Notes: generated by a model from the sequence alone, not told the origin. Shown: positions 1 to 8,720, counted from the stretch's first letter. The stretch is 64,000 nt of DNA from Amycolatopsis sp. NBRC 101858 (GCF_030269325.1 NZ_BSTD01000003.1:434001-498000); one strand, 5' to 3'. Made by a program: numbers and translations.

Positions 1-3000
1 AGCGCCGGCAGCGGCAGCATGCCGTGGCCCAGCACGACTTCGTGGAAGTCCCGGATGTCGAAGCGGTCGCCGAGCGCCGCCTCGGCCTCGGCGCGCAGCC
101 GCTGGATCTCCAGCCGCCCCACCATGTACCCGAGAGCCTGGGCCGGCCAGCCGGCGTACCGGTCGATCTCCGCCTCGATCTCCATCCGCGCCATCGGCGT
201 GTGGTCGACGAGGAAGTCGATCGCCCGCTGCCGGCTCCAGCCCAGGGCGTGCATCCCGGTGTCGACGACCAGCCGGCCCGCCCGCATCGAGTCCTGCGTC
301 AGCATGCCCAGCCGCGCGACGTCGTCGGAGTACAGGCCCATCTCGTCGGCGAGCCGCTCGGCGTAGAGCCCCCAGCCTTCCGCGTAGGCGTTGAACATGC
401 CGATCCGCCGCAGCAGCGGCAGGTCCTTGAGCTCCTGGGCCAGGCTGAGCTGGAAGTGGTGGCCCGGCACGGCTTCGTGGAACGCGATCGCCTCGCTGGT
501 GAACCGCGGCCGCTTGTCGGCTTCGTGGGTGTTGGCGTAGTAGGTGCCCGGCCGCGAACCGTCGAGCGACGGCTGCAGGTAGTAGGCGATCGTGCCGCTC
601 GCCGCGTCGGCCTCGGGCACCGGCGCGACCTCGCACTTCTCCGCCGGGATGCGCGAGAACCACTGCGGCGCCACGGCTTCCGCGCGGGCGATGGCGTCCC
701 GGGCCGCGGACAGCAGCTCCTCGCCGTCACGCCAGCGCAACGCCGGATCGGTGCGCAGGCGCTCGAAAATCTCAGCGAGATCGGTGGTGCCGAACACCTT
801 CTGCCCCAGCTCGCGGTACTCCGCCCCGAGCTGCTCGATGATCGCCAGGCCGGTGTCGTGCAGGTCCTGGGCCGTGCGCTCGGTCGTCGTCTCCGCGCGG
901 ATCAGCGCGGCGTACCGCTCCGCCCCGTCCGGCACGTGGCCGATGCCGGGCGCGGTGTCGGGCCGGCCGACCGGCTCGACCTCGGTGCGCAGGAAGTCGC
1001 GGTAGCGGGCGTAAGCCGGGTGGACGACCTCGGCGAGCAGCCGGTCGCGCTCGGCTTCGAAGCCTTCGACGGCCGCCGTCGTGCCCACCTTCAGCGGGTC
1101 GCTGTCCGGCGCGGCGAGGTAACGCTCGATGTACTCCACGCCCACGCGGGCGAGGTATGCCGCCGGCACAAGCCCGTCGGCCAGGCTCGCCCGCTGCCGC
1201 TCGGTCAGCTCCTCGAGGAACGTGCCGATCGCGCCGAGCCGGGCGAGGTAGCCGCGGGCCTTCTTCTCGTCGTCGAGCTGGTAGTACGGCAGGTACAGCA
1301 GCAGTCCCAGCGCGGGCGCGGTCAGCCCGTCGCTGACCGCGATGTCGGCGCTGCGGGCCCCGAGCCGGTCGGCCTCGACCTCGGCGGAGGCGACGACGAC
1401 TTCGCGCGTCACGGCCTCTTCCGCGGACAGGCTGTCGGCGGGCAGTGCCCGGGCGCGGGCGGCCAGGTCGCGGAACGCGGCGAGGTACCGCTCCTGCGCG
1501 GCCCGGGTCTGGTCGGCGAGCCGGTCGTGGTCGGCGGGCAGGCCGAAGACCGACGGGTACAGCGGCTCCTGTTCGAAGGTCAGCTCGACGAGCTCGGCGG
1601 CCAGGCCGTTGGCCGTGTCGCCGTGCCCGGCCACCCAGTCGTCGACGGCGGAGGCGAGCGCCGACAGCGGCAGCGCGCCGCCGGCGAGCACGAGGTCGTG
1701 GAACGCGCGGATGTCGAACCGGGACCCGAGCCGCTCCTCGGCGCCGGTGCGGATCCGCTGGATCTCCAGGCGCCCCACCATGTACGCGAGCGCCTGGCCC
1801 GGCCACGCGATGTAGCGGTCGATCTCGGACTCGACCTCGACGCGCGCCTCCGGCGTGTGCTCCAGCAGGTAGTCCACGGCCTGCTGCCGGCTCCAGCCCA
1901 GCGCGTGCAGGCCGGTGTCGACGACCAGCCGGGCCGCCCGCATCGAGTCGCCGGTCAGCATGCCGAGCCGCGCGACGTCGTCGGAGTAGAGGCCCATCTC
2001 GTCGGCGAGGCGCTCGCTGTAGAGCCCCCAGCCCTCGGTGTAGGCGGTGAAGTTGCCGATGCGGCGCAACAGCGGCAGCTCGGTCAGCCCCTGGGCGATG
2101 CTGAGCTGGAAGTGGTGCCCGGGCACGGCCTCGTGGAACGCGGTCGACTCGGCCGTGTGCCGGAACCGCTCGCCCGCTTCGTGGGTGTTCGCGAAGTAGA
2201 TGCCGGGCCGGGAGCCGTCGGCGGCCGGGCGCAGGTAGTACGCGGCGGGCGCGCCGGGCGCCGTCTCCGCCGGGACCGGCTCGACCGCGCACTGCTCCGC
2301 GGGGACCCGGCCGAACCACTTCGGGGCCTCGGCGGCGGCCCGGGCGACGGCCGTGCGCGCGGTGTCCAGGAGCTCGTCACCACTGCTCCAGCGCAGGGCC
2401 GGGTCGGTGCGCAGGCGCTCGAAGATCTCGGCCAGGTCGTCGGTGCCGAACACCTTCTGCCCCAGCTCGCGGTACTCGGCGGCGAGGGAGTCGATGACGT
2501 CGAGGCCGATCCGGTGCAGCTCTTCCGGGCTGCGGTCGGTGGTCGTGTGCACCTTCGCGAGCCGCGCGTACGCCTCTTCGCCGCCGGGCAGCCACTTCAG
2601 GCCCGGCCGGTCGGCGGGACGCCCGTGCGGCTGCACCTCGGTGACGAGGAATGCGCGGTACTCGGCGAAGGCCGGGCGGACGACGTCGGCCAGCAGCTCG
2701 TCGCGCCGGCGGCCGAACTCCTCGTCCGGCGCCGGCTGGCGGCGCAGCGGGTCCGCGTCCGGGGCGGCGAGGTAGCGGTCGAGGTGCGCGATCGCGGCCT
2801 CGACCAGGTGCGCCACCGGGACGAGCCCGTCGGCGATGCCCTCGGCGTGCCGCCGCGCGGCCTGGCGCAGGTACTCCGGGACCGCGGCCAGGCGCCCGAG
2901 CTGGGCCTCCGCGGCCTCGCCCGCCGTCACGGTCGTCATCGGCAGCGCCATGAGCAGCGAGGCCGCGGGCGCGACCATGATGTCGGTGACCGTGTAGTCG

Positions 3001-3275
3001 GCCATCCGGCTGTCGATCGACGCGACGCGGTCTTCGGCCGTGGCGATCAGGACCTCGCGGGTGACCCGGTCTTCGGCGGACAGCCCGTCGGCGGGCAGCG
3101 CGCGGGCCCGCTCGGCGAACTCCGCGAGCCGGGCCCGGTGCGCCTGCTCGGCCCCGGCGGACAGGTCCGGCAGGCCGGGCTCGGCCGGGCGGACACCTAG
3201 CAGCGCGGGCGTCAGCGGATCGGCGGCGAACAGCGCTTCGACGAACTCGTCCGCGAGTTCGGTGACCGCGGTCAT
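1..3275 (-). CDS. Tandem-fused double DUF885 protein (putative metallopeptidase-like), 3' end cut by window edge
   Basis: One uninterrupted frame from ATG at 3275 runs off the left edge (at least 1,091 residues). It holds two homologous DUF885 modules. Each has the family signature AFHEAVPGHHFQLS, with the HE of the first at about residue 381 and of the second at about 933. Each is followed by similar blocks (YxEGWGLYxERLADEMGLYSDDVARLGML, then MVGRLEIQRxR). DUF885 proteins are usually single-module, about 550-600 residues; here two modules are joined with no stop or start between them. The HExxPGHH motif suggests zinc binding and a hydrolase fold, but the substrate is not known. Only about ten residues seem to be missing at the C-terminus, judging from the end of module one. 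No signal peptide is visible, so a cytoplasmic location is likely. Confidence 0.85.
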   Translation of the reverse strand, partial: MTAVTELADEFVEALFAADPLTPALLGVRPAEPGLPDLSAGAEQAHRARLAEFAERARALPADGLSAEDRVTREVLIATAEDRVASIDSRMADYTVTDIMVAPAASLLMALPMTTVTAGEAAEAQLGRLAAVPEYLRQAARRHAEGIADGLVPVAHLVEAAIAHLDRYLAAPDADPLRRQPAPDEEFGRRRDELLADVVRPAFAEYRAFLVTEVQPHGRPADRPGLKWLPGGEEAYARLAKVHTTTDRSPEELHRIGLDVIDSLAAEYRELGQKVFGTDDLAEIFERLRTDPALRWSSGDELLDTARTAVARAAAEAPKWFGRVPAEQCAVEPVPAETAPGAPAAYYLRPAADGSRPGIYFANTHEAGERFRHTAESTAFHEAVPGHHFQLSIAQGLTELPLLRRIGNFTAYTEGWGLYSERLADEMGLYSDDVARLGMLTGDSMRAARLVVDTGLHALGWSRQQAVDYLLEHTPEARVEVESEIDRYIAWPGQALAYMVGRLEIQRIRTGAEERLGSRFDIRAFHDLVLAGGALPLSALASAVDDWVAGHGDTANGLAAELVELTFEQEPLYPSVFGLPADHDRLADQTRAAQERYLAAFRDLAARARALPADSLSAEEAVTREVVVASAEVEADRLGARSADIAVSDGLTAPALGLLLYLPYYQLDDEKKARGYLARLGAIGTFLEELTERQRASLADGLVPAAYLARVGVEYIERYLAAPDSDPLKVGTTAAVEGFEAERDRLLAEVVHPAYARYRDFLRTEVEPVGRPDTAPGIGHVPDGAERYAALIRAETTTERTAQDLHDTGLAIIEQLGAEYRELGQKVFGTTDLAEIFERLRTDPALRWRDGEELLSAARDAIARAEAVAPQWFSRIPAEKCEVAPVPEADAASGTIAYYLQPSLDGSRPGTYYANTHEADKRPRFTSEAIAFHEAVPGHHFQLSLAQELKDLPLLRRIGMFNAYAEGWGLYAERLADEMGLYSDDVARLGMLTQDSMRAGRLVVDTGMHALGWSRQRAIDFLVDHTPMARMEIEAEIDRYAGWPAQALGYMVGRLEIQRLRAEAEAALGDRFDIRDFHEVVLGHGMLPLPA

Positions 3276-3328
3276 GGCAGGACCCCCAGCGTCGGTGATG
3301 TGCTCCAGGCCGACCCTACTGTGCCGTT

Positions 3329-3424
3329 CGTTTCCGATCCGACCACAGCCACGGCCGGATGGATTTCGTGGCAATGGCACGTACCGCTCGAGGGGCCGGC
3401 CTACCTTTGGCCGGATCGGAAACG
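3329..3424. repeat. Long-spaced inverted repeat in divergent promoter region
   Basis: CGTTTCCGATCCGACCA at 3329-3345 is the reverse complement, with one mismatch, of TGGCCGGATCGGAAACG at 3408-3424. The arms are 62 bp apart and lie in the 235-bp region between the divergent DUF885 gene (start 3275) and the winged-helix gene (start 3511). On the minus strand a -10-like TAGGGT (3318-3313) follows one copy. The placement suggests two copies of one regulator or sigma-factor site facing the two genes. This is inference; no cognate regulator is identified. Confidence 0.45.
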
Positions 3425-3510
3425 GAGATCACCGACAAGAACGCCGCGCTGTTCGCCGGGGGCGGACCACCTCGGCGCGGCCGCTCCGGCGAGACGGTAG
3501 CGTTCAGCGG

Positions 3511-4518
3511 GTGGCCGTGACCGATCCCGTCGATACCCGCCTGCTCGCCGCCCTCGCCGACCTCGGCAAGACGGCGGTGCACGAGCTGGCGGCCAAGGTC
3601 GGCATGGATCCGCGCGAGGTCGCCTACCGGCTGGTGGCGCTGTCCGGCAGCGGGCTGCCGCTGCTCGTCGGCGTCGAGAGCGACCCGCAGGGGCTGCGGG
3701 CGGCGATCGCGGGCTCGCCGCCGTCGTGGGCTAACCGGCCGCCGCAGCAGTTCCCGCCCCCGCCGTCCCAGCCGGTGCCGCAGCAGCCGGCGCCGCAGCA
3801 GCCGCCGATGCCGCCGCCGGGCCCGCACGGGGTGCCGTCCGGCCCGTACAACGTGCAGGGCGCGCCTTCGGGGCCGTACACCGTCCAAGGGGCGCCGTCC
3901 GGGCCGTACACCGTCCAGGGGACGCCGTCCGGGCAGTACCCGGGCCCGCCGCCCCGGCCGCCGCAGCAGCGGCCGCCCCAGCAGTTCGCCCCGCCGCCGG
4001 CGCCGGTGGACCCGGTGGTGAGCACCTGGGGCCTGCCGCAGACGGCGTCGTGGGCCCGCGGCGACGAGCCCGCCCGTCCCGCGGCCCCGGCCGGCGGCAA
4101 GCAGGGCCGGCTCCGCGAGGTGCTGGAGACCCAGGGCCTGGAGGGCGAGCAGCTGTCGGTGCAGCTGCTGGAGGTCCAGGACCCGGCGGACTACCTGTTC
4201 AGCGCGGCGGGCTACCGCCTGGAAGAGGGCGAACGCTCGGTGGTCGTGCACACCGAGATCACCAACCGCGGGGCGATCCCGTTCGTGTCGCTGCCGGACA
4301 ACTACCTCGAGCTGCTCGCCGCCGACGGCACCGCGATCGGCAAGGCCCCGGTGTCGCTGACGTCGCGGCCGCCGCACAAGATCGGCGTCCAGCCCGGCGA
4401 AACCCTGGGCGGCCACACGGTCTACGTCCTCCCGGACGCGACGCGGGTGGTGTCGGTGCGCTGGAGCCCGCGGCCGGAACCGGACGAGCGCACGCTCATC
4501 TGGTCGATCGAAGACTAG
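3511..4518 (+). CDS. Winged-helix (AsnC-like) / proline-rich / DUF4352-like protein
   Basis: 335 residues, GTG start at 3511 (a second in-frame GTG is at 3517). Residues 1-70 resemble an AsnC-type helix-turn-helix: DTRLLAALADLGKTAVHELA followed by VGMDPREVAYRLVAL. Residues about 75-185 are proline/glutamine-rich and hold four 10-residue PSGPYxVQGx repeats. The C-terminal 130 residues form a beta-rich domain of the DUF4352/immunoglobulin-like kind (LEEGERSVVVHTEITNRG, then LPDNYLELLAADG). No effector domain of the classical AsnC/Lrp (RAM) type is present. No transmembrane segment or signal peptide is seen. It converges with the pseudouridine synthase gene, overlapping it by 4 bp. Function unknown; DNA binding is suggested only by the N-terminal similarity. 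Confidence 0.75.
   Translation: MAVTDPVDTRLLAALADLGKTAVHELAAKVGMDPREVAYRLVALSGSGLPLLVGVESDPQGLRAAIAGSPPSWANRPPQQFPPPPSQPVPQQPAPQQPPMPPPGPHGVPSGPYNVQGAPSGPYTVQGAPSGPYTVQGTPSGQYPGPPPRPPQQRPPQQFAPPPAPVDPVVSTWGLPQTASWARGDEPARPAAPAGGKQGRLREVLETQGLEGEQLSVQLLEVQDPADYLFSAAGYRLEEGERSVVVHTEITNRGAIPFVSLPDNYLELLAADGTAIGKAPVSLTSRPPHKIGVQPGETLGGHTVYVLPDATRVVSVRWSPRPEPDERTLIWSIED
3829..3948 (+). repeat. Four in-frame 30-bp repeats coding for PSGPY-type decapeptides
   Basis: Four consecutive 30-bp units (3829, 3859, 3889, 3919) encode GVPSGPYNVQ, GAPSGPYTVQ, GAPSGPYTVQ and GTPSGQYPGP inside the winged-helix/proline-rich gene. Units two and three are identical at protein level and almost identical in DNA, so recent unit duplication is likely. 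Copy number could vary between strains. Confidence 0.85.
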
Positions 4519-5444
4519 TAGCTCTCGTCCTGCAGGATCTTCAGGGCGTTCGCGAGGTCGTCCGGGTACTCCGACTCGAACTCGACCCAGCGGCCGTCGG
4601 CCGGGTGCGCGAACGCCAGGGTCTTCGCGTGCAGCCACTGGCGGTTCAGGCCCAGGTGACGGGCCAGGACCGGGTCCGCGCCGTACGTGAGGTCGCCGAC
4701 GCAGGGGTGCTTCAGCGCCGAGAAGTGGACGCGGATCTGGTGCGTCCGCCCGGTTTCGAGCTTGATGTGCGCCAGCGACGCCGCCCGGAACGCCTCGACG
4801 ACCTCGTAGTGCGTCACGCTCGGGCGGCCGCCCTGGACGACCGCGAACTTGTAGTCGTGGCGCGGGTGGCGGTCGATCGGGGCGTCGATCGTGCCGCGAG
4901 TCGGGTCGGGGTGGCCCTGGACGATCGCGTGGTAGCCCTTGTCGACCGTGCGTTCCTTGAACGCGCGCTTCAGCACCGTGTAGGCGTGCTCGCTCTTGGC
5001 CACCACCATCACGCCGGTCGTGCCCGCGTCGAGCCGGTGCACGACGCCCTGGCGCTCGGCCGCGCCCGACGTCGCGATCCGCAGGCCGGCCGCGGCGAGG
5101 CCGCCGACGACCGTCGGGCCGGTCCAGCCCGGGCTCGGGTGCACCGCGACGCCGACCGGCTTCGAGATCACGACGATGTCGTCGTCGTCGTGGAGGATCT
5201 GCATGCCCTCGACCGGCTCGGCGACGACCTCGACGGGGTTCGCCGGCTCCGGCAGGGTGACCTCCAGGAGGCCGTCCGCGGTAAGCCGGTCCGATTTGCC
5301 GGCCGGCCGGCCGTTCAGCAGCACCGCACCGGATTCGGCGAGCTCGGCGACCACCGTGCGGGAGAGCCCGAGCAGCTTGGCGAGGCCGGCGTCGACCCGC
5401 ATCCCGTCGAGCCCGTCGGGCACCGGGAGCATCCGCGAGCTCAC
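4515..5444 (-). CDS. RluA-family ribosomal large-subunit pseudouridine synthase
   Basis: 309 residues. Converts uridine to pseudouridine in 23S rRNA (RluA/RluD class; exact site not deducible). An N-terminal S4 RNA-binding domain (about residues 15-65, MRVDAGLAKLLGLSRTVV) is followed by the catalytic domain with HRLDAGTTGVMVVAKSE; the Asp of HRLD is the catalytic residue. The usual TSG is TTG here. RTHQIRVHF and YGADP blocks are also present. The GTG start at 5444 overlaps the lspA stop codon (GTGA), so translation is coupled. This lspA-rluA order is standard in actinobacteria. Confidence in the family is high. Confidence 0.95.
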   Translation of the reverse strand: MSSRMLPVPDGLDGMRVDAGLAKLLGLSRTVVAELAESGAVLLNGRPAGKSDRLTADGLLEVTLPEPANPVEVVAEPVEGMQILHDDDDIVVISKPVGVAVHPSPGWTGPTVVGGLAAAGLRIATSGAAERQGVVHRLDAGTTGVMVVAKSEHAYTVLKRAFKERTVDKGYHAIVQGHPDPTRGTIDAPIDRHPRHDYKFAVVQGGRPSVTHYEVVEAFRAASLAHIKLETGRTHQIRVHFSALKHPCVGDLTYGADPVLARHLGLNRQWLHAKTLAFAHPADGRWVEFESEYPDDLANALKILQDESY

Positions 5445-6064
5445 GCCTGCTCCTCCTGCTGCTTCTCCGGCTCGGCCTTCTTCTTGTCCTTGGTCGACGT
5501 GCCGTCGTAGTCCTTGCCCAGCAGGGACAGCAGCACGATCAGCGCGCCGCCGACGCAGATCGCCGAGTCGGCGATGTTGAAGATCGCGAAGCCCTTGCCG
5601 TTCGGGGCGAACGCCGAGATGAAGTCGACGACGTGGCCCTGCAGCCCGCCGGGCGCGCGGAAGATGCGGTCGGTGAGGTTGCCGGTGGCGCCGGCGAGCA
5701 CGAGGCCGAGCCCGATGGCCCAGCCGATCGAGCGCAGCCGCCGCGACAGCCAGACGATCGCGATGACGACGGCCAGCGCGACCAGCGCGAGCACCCACGT
5801 CATGCCGGTGGCCATCGAGAACGCGGCGCCCGGGTTGCGGATCACCTGCAGGTAGATGAGGCCGCCGAGGATCCGGACCGGCTCCTTGCCCTCGAGGTTG
5901 GCCGCGACCAGGTTCTTCGTCACCAGGTCGATCGCCCAGAACACGACCGCGACGGCGAACACCCAGCCCACGCGGCGCTTCGGCAGCGGCTTCGCCGGGG
6001 TCTCGGGCACCGCTTCTTCGGGCGCGGCGGTGTCGGGTTCGGAGTGGCTGGGGTCGGTGCTCAC
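5441..6064 (-). CDS. lspA: Lipoprotein signal peptidase (signal peptidase II)
   Basis: 207 residues. Membrane aspartyl protease that removes the signal peptide from lipidated prolipoproteins at the cytoplasmic membrane. Four hydrophobic segments are visible (starting near WVFAVAVVFWAIDLVTK). The catalytic aspartates lie in GNLTDRIF and FNIADSAI. An acidic/proline-rich N-terminal extension of about 30 residues and a charged lysine/glutamate C-terminal tail (KDKKKAEPEKQQEEQ) flank the core. GTG at 6064 was chosen because it starts just before the extension; an adjacent in-frame GTG at 6067 is also possible. It forms a two-gene unit with the downstream pseudouridine synthase. Its substrates could include the DUF3558 lipoprotein near 52 kb. 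Confidence 0.95.
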   Translation of the reverse strand: MSTDPSHSEPDTAAPEEAVPETPAKPLPKRRVGWVFAVAVVFWAIDLVTKNLVAANLEGKEPVRILGGLIYLQVIRNPGAAFSMATGMTWVLALVALAVVIAIVWLSRRLRSIGWAIGLGLVLAGATGNLTDRIFRAPGGLQGHVVDFISAFAPNGKGFAIFNIADSAICVGGALIVLLSLLGKDYDGTSTKDKKKAEPEKQQEEQA

Positions 6065-6087
6065 CACCCCATTCTCCACGGCGATGG

Positions 6088-6714
6088 TCAGAGCGTGTCG
6101 GCGGCGGTGACCGGCCCGCGCAGGAGCACGGCGAACGCGGCCCCGAACAGCACCGCCGCCGCGGTGAGCGCCCCGGCCACCGGGGGCAGGAGGACCACGG
6201 TGACCAGCGCGAACACCCCCGCGACGGCGAGGACGAACCGGCTGCGCTCGTACCCGGCGAGCAGCAGCAGCCCGAGGGTCGCCAGCAGCGCGCCGCGCAC
6301 GTCCCCGGCCAGCCGGAACTGCAGCATCCCGACCAGGTCGAGCACCGGGACGGCGAGCAGGGCACCGAGGGTCCCGCAGGCGAACCGGGCGGTGCGCGGC
6401 GGCGTTCCGGCGCGGCGCAGGTCCAGCCAGTACCAGCCGGCGACGGCGGCCACGACGCAGGCGAGCGCCACGAGCCAGCCGAGGGTGGCCGACCTCGTCG
6501 GGCCGGCGTAGACGGCGACGGCGACACTCGTACTGCCGGTACCGCCGATGGTGCCGGTGGCGAGCTCGTTCGCCCGGCTCATCGGCAGCGCGCGCAGGTC
6601 CGTGAAGGTACCGGCGGCGAGGCTCTCCCCCGGCAGCAGCTCGGCGAGCACCATGATCAGCTGCGCGAACCCCAGTGCCGCCAACGGAAACCACCAGCGT
6701 CGCTCGTTCCCCAT
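6088..6714 (-). CDS. Integral membrane protein, paralogue A
   Basis: 208 residues, ATG at 6714. Starts MGNERRWWFPLAALGFAQLIMVLAELLP, has an extracytoplasmic-looking loop of about 45 residues, then five or more hydrophobic helices. It shares blocks with the neighbouring upstream gene (WFPLA.LG.AQ near the N-terminus; FACGTLGALLAVPVLDLVG; LLATLGLLLLAGYERSRFVL; AVLLRG at the C-terminus), so the two are tandem paralogues. Its start codon overlaps the paralogue's stop (ATGA), giving a coupled pair. No known family motif was recognised. A two-subunit membrane complex is possible but is inference. Confidence 0.7.
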   Translation of the reverse strand: MGNERRWWFPLAALGFAQLIMVLAELLPGESLAAGTFTDLRALPMSRANELATGTIGGTGSTSVAVAVYAGPTRSATLGWLVALACVVAAVAGWYWLDLRRAGTPPRTARFACGTLGALLAVPVLDLVGMLQFRLAGDVRGALLATLGLLLLAGYERSRFVLAVAGVFALVTVVLLPPVAGALTAAAVLFGAAFAVLLRGPVTAADTL

Positions 6715-7310
6715 CACGGCAGGGTATCGGGTGCCCGGCGCAGCAGTACCGCGAACGCCGCGGCGAGCAGGACGGCCGCCGACAGGAGCACCCCCACGAT
6801 GTCCGCCGAGAGCACCACCGCGATCACCGCGAAGACGAACGCGGTGAGCAGGACGAGCCGGCTGCGCTCGTACGCGGCGAGCACCAGCAGGCCGAGCGTG
6901 GCCAGCAGCGGACCGCGCACCCCGTCGCCGAGGCGGAACTGCCACGACCCGACCAGGTCGAGCAGCGGAACGGCCACCAGCGCGCCCAGCGTGCCGAGGA
7001 CGAACCACCCGGTGCGGACGGACCGCCGGACGACCGCGTACCAGACGGCCGTGCCGACGAGCACCACGCCGAGTGCGCCGAGCCAGAGCAGGCCGGTCGG
7101 CAGTCCCCGGCCCAGCGAGTAGAAGGCGTCCTGGCTCAGCCACTGCGCGCGGCTGTACTCCGGCGCACCGGCCGAAGGTGGCCCGAGGAGCAGGTTCGCG
7201 GACTCGCCTTCGGCGGCGCTGCGGCGCGACAGCAGCTGCACCGCCGCCATGGCGACCTGCGCGATCCCCAGCAGTGCCAACGGAAACCAGGACCGCGACC
7301 CTCTCCCCAT
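6714..7310 (-). CDS. Integral membrane protein, paralogue B
   Basis: 198 residues, ATG at 7310. Same architecture as the next gene in the operon: an N-terminal hydrophobic helix (WFPLALLGIAQVAMAAVQ), an outer loop with residues SAGAPEYSRAQWLSQDAFYS, then helices containing FVLGTLGALVAVPLLDLVG and LLATLGLLVLAAYERSRLVL. The stop codon overlaps the following start by ATGA. It lies 16 bp after the aminotransferase stop, so it could be read from the SAM-IV-controlled transcript, which would also carry the two membrane genes. Function not recognised. Confidence 0.7.
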   Translation of the reverse strand: MGRGSRSWFPLALLGIAQVAMAAVQLLSRRSAAEGESANLLLGPPSAGAPEYSRAQWLSQDAFYSLGRGLPTGLLWLGALGVVLVGTAVWYAVVRRSVRTGWFVLGTLGALVAVPLLDLVGSWQFRLGDGVRGPLLATLGLLVLAAYERSRLVLLTAFVFAVIAVVLSADIVGVLLSAAVLLAAAFAVLLRRAPDTLP

Positions 7311-7326
7311 CGGCCCAGGCTAACGC

Positions 7327-8685
7327 TCAGCAGAACGGCGGCAGCTCCCGCGGGTCGCCGACCGGGGCCCAGCGGCCGTCCACCTTCGCGTACTCCCAGC
7401 GGGCCCCGCGCGCGACGATCCGGCGCAGCGCCAGCACGACGCGGTCGACGTGCTCCTCCGTGCTGCCCAGGCCGAGGCTGACGCGGATCGCCTGCTGCCC
7501 GTCGCCGCCGGTGACGCCGATCAGGCGCTTGGCCGCGATGTGCGCGCAGAACGCCCCGTCGCGCACGCCGATGCCGTACTCGGCCGACAGCACCGCCGCC
7601 ACCCAGCCCGGGTCGAAGCCGTCGAGGACGAAGCTGAGCGTGCCGACGCGGTCGACCGGTGCGTCGAACAACCGCAGCTCGGCGCAGCCCGGGATGCCCT
7701 CGAGTCCCTTGCGCAGCCGGGTGAGCAGGGCCTGCTCGTGCGCCACGACGGCGTCCCAGTTCTCACTGAGGGTCTCGCACGCGACGCCGAGCGCGTACAC
7801 CCCGACGGTGTTGGGCGAGCCGGCTTCGTGGCGCTCGGGCCCGGTGTTCCAGACGACCGCGTCCTCGGTGACGAGCTTGGTCGCGCCGCCGCCGGCGAGG
7901 TACGGCCTGGCGGCGCGCAGCCAGTCGGCACGGCCGATCAGCGCACCCGCGCCGAAGGGCGCGTACAGCTTGTGGCCGGACAGGGCGACGTAGTCGACGT
8001 CGAGTTCCTTGATCGAGATCCGGCGGTGCGGGGCGAGCTGGGCGGCGTCGAGCGCGATGCGGGCGCCGTGCCGGCGCGCCACGGCGGCGATCTCCGCCAC
8101 CGGCAGGAGCTCACCGGTCACATTGGACGCTCCGGTGACGACGACCAACCGCGGTCCCTGCGGGGAATCCGCGAGGGCTTCGTCCACAGCGGACACTGCC
8201 GCGAGGCGGGTGCGCGGGGTCGGGATCCGCCGGACGTTCGGACCCTGCCACGGCAGCAGCGCGGCGTGGTGCTCGGTGTCGAAGACGACCACCGTCGTGT
8301 GCCGGGGCAGGCTGCGGGCGAGCAGGTTGAAGGAGTCGGTGGTGTTGCGGGTGAACACGACGGTGTCGGTGCGGCGGGCGTCGACGAAGCGGCGCAGGAC
8401 GTCGCGGGTGCGCTCGTAAAGGCGCGTCGAGACCTGCGAGGCGAAGCCGGCGCCGCGGTGGACGCTGGCGTACCAGGGCAGGAACTCGTCGACCTTGGCG
8501 CGGACGGCGTCCAGACAGGGGGCGCTCGCGGCGTGGTCGAGGTTGGCGTAGCCGATGGTTTCCCCGGTGACGAGCGGGACTCGCAGGGCGGCACCCGCGA
8601 CGGCCGGGATCTCGTGCGCGACAACGGTTTCGGCGGTGAAAGCCGGCTCGGTGATCGTGCTGGTGCGGTCGATGGCGAGAGTCAT
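7327..8685 (-). CDS. Class V aminotransferase / cysteine desulfurase-like protein
   Basis: 452 residues, PLP-dependent fold type I, NifS/SufS/EgtE-like. The Schiff-base lysine is in SGHKLYAPFG, after LDAAQLAPHRRISIKELDVDYVALSGHK (the Asp and Gln that hold PLP are in LDAAQ). TRNTTDSFNLLA and EAGSPNTVGVYAL match substrate/cofactor loops. The C-terminal cysteine in GAFCAH sits near where desulfurases carry a cysteine, but the catalytic cysteine loop is not certain. GAGGAGG lies about 6 nt upstream of ATG 8685. A SAM-IV riboswitch precedes it, so a role in sulfur amino acid metabolism is likely. Cysteine desulfurase, cysteine lyase or a related C-S lyase are all possible. Confidence 0.85.
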   Translation of the reverse strand: MTLAIDRTSTITEPAFTAETVVAHEIPAVAGAALRVPLVTGETIGYANLDHAASAPCLDAVRAKVDEFLPWYASVHRGAGFASQVSTRLYERTRDVLRRFVDARRTDTVVFTRNTTDSFNLLARSLPRHTTVVVFDTEHHAALLPWQGPNVRRIPTPRTRLAAVSAVDEALADSPQGPRLVVVTGASNVTGELLPVAEIAAVARRHGARIALDAAQLAPHRRISIKELDVDYVALSGHKLYAPFGAGALIGRADWLRAARPYLAGGGATKLVTEDAVVWNTGPERHEAGSPNTVGVYALGVACETLSENWDAVVAHEQALLTRLRKGLEGIPGCAELRLFDAPVDRVGTLSFVLDGFDPGWVAAVLSAEYGIGVRDGAFCAHIAAKRLIGVTGGDGQQAIRVSLGLGSTEEHVDRVVLALRRIVARGARWEYAKVDGRWAPVGDPRELPPFC

Positions 8686-8720
8686 CGGTGCCTCCTCGGC
8701 GGTCCGGGGGACCCCGGCGA

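Noticed and set aside
24..3200. 1,058-codon open frame on the plus strand
   Set aside because: It is in register opposite the DUF885 gene codons; composition is Arg/Gly/Val-rich without motifs. High GC at third positions opens this antisense frame.
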